Assembly: GCA_948567375.1 (NCBI GenBank) | Contig: OX419755.1 | Coordinates: 4,345,001 to 4,409,000, forward strand | DNA from: Lunularia cruciata | Lineage: Eukaryota; Streptophyta; Marchantiopsida; Lunulariales; Lunulariaceae | DNA length: 64,000 nt | Direction of reading: 5' to 3' | The notes under the pieces: model-generated | The model's input: only the letters and a program-made list of their open reading frames with translations | Told to the model about the DNA's origin: nothing | Database searches by the model: none | Part shown: positions 58,280 through 64,000 of the stretch, piece by piece | Position numbering within the stretch: position 1 is the stretch's first letter | Layout of the letters: each line of letters starts with the position of its first letter | Position numbers and translations under genes: made by a program

Positions 58280-59640
58280 GGAGGGTACGGCAAGGTTATT
58301 GGCTCCATAAGGAAAATTGTGTGTCTTGATTGTCATACTTTAATATAAGCTTTTAACTAATACACAATTTTATTGTTAGAATAACTTTCTCTAAACTATA
58401 ATAATTCTTTAATCAAATGATAATTAGCTACTATTTATTAGAAACCTGGTAGAAACAAAAGACTATTGAAATTTTAAAAAATGATATTTAAGAATAAATC
58501 AATTTTAATATTTTAAAATTAATAATATAAATTAATTGTTAATTAATCTGCTTTACTAAATATGGTGTTAGTCCCTAATCTCAAGATATTAATAATCAAA
58601 TTTTAATTAGATATTAACTAAAGTATTAAAAAACATGTTTTAATTTGCAACAATTTAGTTAATAGACCAATATAGTTGGGATTGAAAATTATTTAATCTT
58701 TAGCCACTTATGAATTTTATTACATAATAGTTATTTTATTTAAACTGTTCACCTGAACATGGTAGATTGAATGGACAATCCATAAGAATTTGAATATTAT
58801 CTAAAGTTGGTTTCTAATTAATCCTTCTAGGAGAAATCAGTCTCATTGTACAGTAGTTGAATAGTCCAAGCATCTATTTAAATTCAACTTATAAGTTACG
58901 ATGAAGAAAAGTAAAAATTAATATTTTATAAATAAAATAATAACATGTAGACATATAGAATAATATGGGAGTCAAGTTATCCAAATTAAATATTTCAAAT
59001 TTTTATTTAGTAGTATCAATATAAAGAGATGAATAAAAATGTGTGTAATTTTATAAATGTAAGCAGGTATTGTGCAAAGTTTCAAGTCCACTGATTAGCT
59101 CAAATATCCACTTACTAAAATACTAAAAAATAGTACAGATTTCATAAAATAAAGAATTTAATTATTATTTTTAGTTGCAATTCTTCTTGTAATTTGTCAT
59201 CAGTCTCATTTCTCTTCACAGTAGGATGTTGGGTGCCTCTTCCTTTATCCTCTATTGATTGGTAGCAAGAATATTTGACTTGTTGGACCACCATAATCAT
59301 TCAAAAAATTTGGCATAGATATCCCTTAAGTGCAAACCACATCTCACATAACATTTTCACAAGTGAAAATAAGAAAGAGAATGTCGAGGGTGACACCGTC
59401 CATTTGCTAAATAGAGTCTCATGAAGGTGATGCAAGGTGATGGTTTATCTTGCAAATCATGACTATGAACCATGAATTACGTGAATTACCCGTGCTAGTA
59501 CCAAGGAATGCTTCTCTAGATCTGCCTAGCATTGGTGATTCTCAAGAGGAGGGAATGCTTTGCTAGATATACCTAGCATTGGTGATTCTCAACAAGAGGG
59601 ACTTTGAAGAAATTCACTAGGTTGAAAAATGGTTAAAGAA
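58280..59640. repeat. AT-rich repeat with single 19370-type unit
   Basis: It matches 21255-22430. No coding sequence is seen. Confidence 0.6.
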
Positions 59641-60560
59641 GGCTTTAGTCATAACTAGTATTCCTCGCCGTGTGCTTTCAACCAATCAATCATTGTGGAC
59701 AGACACAAAGCAGAAGTATTTATATTTACATGCTCTTATTGCATTCTTTATAGTTCATTTCAGTTGGAAACTGAAAAGTATTAATGGAGTAGGTGGGTGT
59801 TCTTGTGTAGTTTATTGCATGCTTGTTGACGGTATGGTAGCAATTAAGGCATTGAATTAGCCTAAGTTGCCATAGGTCTTGGAATTATGCCAAAATTTGT
59901 GACATACTCAAATGTTGATGGACTATGCTGTGTGTTTTTGGTTGTTTGAGGGGGACTTTGTGGTTGTATAGTCAGTGGGGTTTGAATTCTCACTTCCTAC
60001 TTTTCAAGTACTGCAATAGCTTGTTCTAAAAGGTGTTGATGGTGGGTTACATTGTGACAAGCCTTTCCTCAATACAAACAAATGAAGTAGCTTTGGAGAA
60101 AGATGGTCAAGCTTCAACTACATCACCTTGAGTTAGAAAATAGGATGAAGGTTGTTGTAGCCACCAATGTTGATCAAAACCCAAGACTAAAATTCTAGCT
60201 TGTTGCAAAAATAGCTATTGAATGCGGTGAAAACATGGAATACCCATTGTTGATGTGAAGATATTGTGACACTAAGTTGTGCTCTCATCATTGACAAGCA
60301 CTTGTGAAACTCCTTCATTCCCTCATTCAATGTAAACATTGATAATTTTTTAACCACATCTCTCCAAATACAATGACTATGCTTCAAGGGAAGTATGCTT
60401 CTTTCTTTGGTATGTTTTTGGCTAACTGCACATAGTTGATCATTGCAAAAAACCTCAATAGTATCATAAACTACTCCCAAATTGCTAGTTGATGCATGGG
60501 TACCCTCCACTCCCAATGTTGAGATGTGACCATAGTGGGAGATGCTTCTTAGCCATGCCA
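59640..60560 (-). pseudogene. MULE C-terminal fragment M6
   Basis: The minus frame 60696-60187 includes MAWLRSISHYGHISTLGVEG, STSNLGVVYDTIEVFCNDQL and HTKERSILPLKHSHCIWRDV, the C-terminal MULE region, with the E-G-T-H-A form of the E-G-A-H-A motif. It is cut at 60560 by a family A LTR fragment. Confidence 0.7.
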
Positions 60561-60609
60561 TGTAATACCTATAGCTAGACATATGATCTAGATGTGAAAT
60601 TTGGTTTGG
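60561..60609 (+). repeat. Family A LTR fragment (5' 49 bp)
   Basis: TGTAATACCTATAGCTAGAC and the next 29 bases match the LTR start, then similarity ends. It is a truncated insertion or a deletion remnant. Confidence 0.8.
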
Positions 60610-60652
60610 GCAGTCAACAACTTTGGTTCTAAAATCCAACATGGTGTGGAGG

Positions 60653-61077
60653 TGTAACAATATGGAGTTTAAAGACGTAGTTAGTAAGGCTAACAAAGTA
60701 GAGAATAAGCCAAATTAGCCTAGAATATTCCAAAAGTATCTAGGAAGCTTCTTGTGAAACTTCATGGCTAGCTTAACTTGCACCCCAAGTAGGTGGCTTC
60801 TAGAAAGAAGCTTCTAGAGGCTTCCAATTAGCTTAGTTTATATGCCAAGTAGATGATTTCTAGAAGGAAGCTTCTTGAGAAGCTTCTCGGTTAACTTGGA
60901 TGGCACTCCAAGAAAGCGGCTCAAAGAAGCTTCTTGAGAAGCTTCTCAAGAGCCTTGTATGCTCTCTATAAAAACCAAAGCCGAAGCTCATGCTAGGCAT
61001 TCAAAATTTCCCACACTTAAGTGTCCCAATATGATCTTCCATTCTCCTATTTCTCTCCTTGGTCTCGATCTTTTATA
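60653..61077 (+). repeat. 5' LTR of B4 (425 bp) with GAAGCTTC array
   Basis: It starts TGTAACAATATGGAG and ends GATCTTTTATA. Six GAAGCTTC palindromes are present; the last two (60926-60933, 60938-60945) lie 20-40 bases before a TATA box (TATAAAA, 60967-60973). Confidence 0.88.
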
Positions 61078-61089
61078 TTGGTATCAAAG
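61078..61089 (+). other. Primer-binding site of B4
   Basis: TTGGTATCAAAG follows the LTR; TGGTATCA plus AG fit the initiator-Met primer match. Confidence 0.75.
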
Positions 61090-61341
61090 AAAGAATGAGA
61101 TGGATGGAATTTATGGACCACCAAATCCACTTTAGCCAAACTGTTAGGATTTTTGTGTCCAAGTATTACCCAAACATCATTTCACCCAATTCATCACCTC
61201 AACCTTTGGGTAAGATTTTTGCAGATAAGATATGATTACCTTGTTTGAAGAACCCTTGTAATTTATGGAGAGCGGTGGACGTGTTGCATATATGTGTTAA
61301 TAAATTAGTTAAGTTGGGGATAGTATGATAGAGTAGTAGCC

Positions 61342-62330
61342 ATGGCGGCAATGCCCAAATTTATCCTTGTTATGTAGCAACAAATTGAGCATCTTACTTG
61401 ATTGCTGGATGAATGAGATTGTCAACGACAAGAGCAGCTAGAGAGAGCACCAATTTGCAAGGGAGAAGAGTGAATCTGATTTCCAAAGCCTAAGGTATTT
61501 GAAAGAAAAATCTTCTGAGTGCAATGGAAATTTTTTTGTTTGATTGTGAATGCTACTTTGAAGCAACAAACCTTCAAGATAAAAGGAGAAAAATTCTATT
61601 ATCCTTAAGCCAATTGGATGGAGTGGCAAAACTATGGTGGCAATTCTGTGTAAAGTGAGCTGAGTGGCAATTTTTTATGCCAATCTGAACATGGGAAGAA
61701 TTCAAGAGTGCAATAATTTGGCAATTCTAAGTTATAAATGCCACATGGGCCGCATGAGATAGGTTGGAAAAAATGTAGCAGATTGGTTTTATAAGAAGCT
61801 ATATCACTCAATTCCAGAACATCATCATGCAAATTCTAGATATACTAGATGGAGAAGCTCTAGATTGCTTTGTGAGGGACTTGAAGTCACATACCAGATT
61901 GGAAGTAACTATGCGCAAGCCCAAAGACTTGGCGGAAGCCATGCAATTAACTGAGCGCTTTGATTCCTTGGTTATGACAACTTGGCCTTGACCTTGACCT
62001 CGGCCTTTGTTGAACCCACTCACACACTACACACGGATGGAAGAGCCAATACCAATGGAGATTGATGCCATCCAACAAAGACCACTTGGCACAACAGATC
62101 ATGAAAGCTTGCAACAAAATGGTGGATGTTTCTATTGTTGCCAAGTTGGAGATCATATTGTTGAGTATCCACTAAAGAATGAGCGACCTCGACAAGTTGC
62201 CCAAATAGAGTTTGTGAAGCAGAATGATCAACGAAACAAGGAATCCTAATAGGAGTTTTCAAGCCGCCTATTGGGAACTTGATTAGTTCTAATGGGATTA
62301 TGTAAGTTTGTTTCACTTGCAAGATATGAT
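61342..62330 (+). pseudogene. B4 gag remnant with near-complete zinc knuckle
   Basis: Capsid text FPKPKVFERKIF, FFVCLIVNATLKQ-type shifted frames and QLDGVAKLWWQF appear at 61480-61650. The frame 62007-62249 contains GGCFYCCQVGDHIVEY, a C-x2-C-x4-H-x4-C knuckle whose last Cys is Tyr. Several stops separate the pieces. Confidence 0.72.
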
Positions 62331-62338
62331 ATCTAATT

Positions 62339-62650
62339 ATGGGTTATAGGATTTTGGTTGACTCTCGGAGTTTAGAGAATTACATATCTATGCAATTAGC
62401 AAAGGAATTGGATATTCCTATCAAGCCAGTAATTGGAAGTAGATTGATGATGGTAGATGGTAGAAAGGGTTCTGTATTCTGTACCTTGTATCCTATTATC
62501 TTCAAGACTAGGAAGGAGTATTTGGAGTGTATGAGGTTTATAGTGACACCTTTACACTATGATTTCATTTTAGGACTACCTTGGCTTGAATGTCATAGGT
62601 TCAATTTGATTGGAACCAATGATAAATTCAAATACAACACCAAGGCATGA
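62339..62650 (+). pseudogene. B4 aspartic protease
   Basis: The open frame has RILVDSRSLENYISMQL at the active site, SRLMMVDGRKGSVF and LHYDFILGLPWLECH. As in B1, D-S-G-S reads D-S-R-S. After it, three repeats of a Lys-rich linker (SQDGxFxRKTTI, 62700-62870) lead to the RT. Confidence 0.78.
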
Positions 62651-62689
62651 TTTTTTGATTAGGTTGTTTTGCACCTTTGAGTAAGACAT

Positions 62690-62880
62690 CTAAGAATAGT
62701 AAGTCCCAAGATGGGAGGTTTTTTAGGAAAACAACCATAGTGCAAGCTTTGAAGGGAGAGAAGTCCCAAGATGGGAACTTTGTTAGGAAGACAACCATAG
62801 AGCGAGCCTTGAAGGAAGATAAGTCACTTAATGGGAAGTTTGTCAGTGAAGCAACTATAGAGCAAGCTTTGGAGGAAGAT
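62690..62880 (+). repeat. Degenerate tandem linker repeat between protease and RT of B4
   Basis: A unit of about 60 bp (AAGTCCCAAGATGGGA...) occurs three times, coding SQDGRF/SQDGNF/SLNGKF followed by a T-I-x-A-L-K/E pattern. Equivalent repeats occur in B1 (8817-9000), B2 (39785-39905) and B3 (43460-43590), so a spacer of this kind is a family B trait. Confidence 0.7.
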
Positions 62881-62954
62881 AAATCTATTTTGTGGTGTGG
62901 ATCAAGCTAATTGCACAAGGAGAATATGAGGAGAGTTAAGAGCCTCATTGAGCA

Positions 62955-64000
62955 ATGGTTGATCAAATAGTTCAAGAGTTTGTGGATGTGTTTTTGGATG
63001 ATCTACCAAAGGGATTACTCTCTAATTGTGGTATGCCCTTCAAGATTGAGTTGCTACCAGGAAGTATTCCAATGAGTACACCAATCTATCGGCTCTCACC
63101 AAAGGAGTTAGAGGAGTTACAAACAACACTTGTGGAGTTGGTAGAGAAGGATTTCATATGACATAATATATCTTTGTGGGGAGCATTGGTACTATTTGTT
63201 CCAAAGAAGGATGGAGGACTTCCATTTTGTATTGATTATTGTGGGCTCAATAAATAGATAGTGAAGAATGCATACCCCTTGCCTTGAATTGATGACTTAC
63301 TTGATCAATTGAGTGGAGCATGATACTTCTCCAAGTTGGATCTTTGTAGCAACTATTGGTAAATCCTTATTGATAGGAGGATGTGCAAAAGACTGCCTTT
63401 CACACAAGGTATGGACATTTTTGAATGGAGAGTTTTGCCTTTTAGGCTCACTAATGCTCTAGCAATCTTCATGGATCAGATTCATTGGGTATTGGATGGT
63501 CTATTGGATCAATACGTGGTGGTGTTCTTGGATGATATCTATAGAAAGACAGAGGTAGAACATGTGAATCATGTGAGAAGTCATGAGATGACTACGACAA
63601 TGGAAGTTTTACTGCAAGAAGTCAAAGTGTACCTTTTGGCAAAAAGAAGTCACATTCTTGGGTCACAAGATCTCATCAAAGGGGATCAAGATGGAAGAAG
63701 AGAAGATCAAGGCCATCATTGATTGGCCTACTCCAAAGGATGCTACAAAAGTATGGGCATTTAATGGATTGGCCAATTTTTACCAATGGTTCATCCATGA
63801 CTATGCTCATGTGACCATACCATTGACGGATCTTTTGGGGAAGAACTCAAGCTTTCAATGGACCAAAAAGCATGAAGAAGCATCCCAAAAGCTAAAACAT
63901 AAGGTGTCTTCAAGACCAATTCTTCAACCATATGATCCTCAACTCCCATGTGTGGTTGATTTTGATACTTCTAACTTTGCAATTGGAATCATGTTGCAAT
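62955..64000 (+). pseudogene. B4 reverse transcriptase and RNase H start
   Basis: RT: MPFKIELLPGSIPMSTPIYR, SPKELEELQTTLVELVEKDF, then stops near 63161 and 63260, FEWRVLPFRLTNALAIFMDQ and VVVFLDDIYRKTEVE (the D-D pair remains). RNase H begins near 63830 (KNSSFQWTKKHEEA, VVDFDTSNFAIGIML) and runs off the edge. Confidence 0.85.

Larger units (their letters stand above)
54480..58280. repeat. Segmental duplicate, copy 2 (pairs with 33830-36925)
   Basis: Same order as copy 1, with a LINE insertion at 56044-56903 and without the palindrome at 35092. It continues past the point where copy 1 is cut by the B2 LTR: TAGTTGGAGGGTACGG at 58276 shows the uninterrupted site. Confidence 0.75.
60653..64000 (+). 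mobile_element. Family B element B4, 5' part, runs off right edge
   Basis: LTR (60653-61077), primer site, gag, protease, RT and the start of RNase H. Domain order is as in B1. Stops break gag and RT, so it is inactive, but the protease and zinc knuckle regions are better kept than in the other copies. Confidence 0.9.

Overview
The window is nuclear DNA of a land plant with a large, repeat-rich genome. Chromodomain-bearing Ty3/gypsy LTR retrotransposons, FAR1-type MULE transposases, a pogo-like transposase and a plant NB-ARC/LRR receptor locus all point to a plant. The receptor has an alpha/beta-hydrolase domain in front of its NB-ARC, an architecture (HNL) described in liverworts. With the dense nested retrotransposons this suggests a non-flowering lineage such as a gymnosperm, fern or bryophyte, but the species cannot be fixed from the sequence. 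No prokaryotic features, CRISPR arrays, rRNA or tRNA genes were seen.

Layout. 1-16401 is a five-member nest of LTR retrotransposons from two families. Family A has LTRs of about 730 bp starting TGTAATACC, an initiator-Met tRNA primer site and an extra ORF before gag. Family B has LTRs of about 415-465 bp rich in the palindrome GAAGCTTC. A1 (minus) sits in A2 (minus), A2 sits in A3 (plus), B1 (6769-13092) sits in the reverse transcriptase of A3 with a 5-bp target duplication, and a solo A LTR sits in the 3' LTR of B1. 16402-23450 is a mosaic of MULE transposase fragments and AT-rich repeats. 23450-25345 is the 3' part of a non-LTR retrotransposon. 26695-31514 (minus) is the only host gene with a clear identity: an alpha/beta-hydrolase/NB-ARC/LRR gene in five exons, intact in most parts but carrying one stop and two frameshifts, so probably a recent pseudogene or a broken allele. 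A decayed coding segment lies just upstream on the same strand (31600-32014).

32015-36925 is mostly unassigned sequence whose right part (33830-36925) is duplicated at 54480-58280. 36930-46990 holds two more degenerate family B elements (B2, B3), each with a solo A LTR. 48070-60560 repeats the MULE mosaic, with a gutted pogo-like transposon, a 5'-truncated LINE copy whose empty site is preserved in the paralogous segment, and a possible host exon. 60653-64000 is the 5' part of another family B element running off the right edge.

Almost all coding sequence belongs to transposable elements and is broken by stops and frameshifts. A elements lie inside B elements and the reverse, so the two families were active over overlapping periods. 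The three solo A LTRs keep exact 5-bp target duplications, which gives insertion order without dating software.
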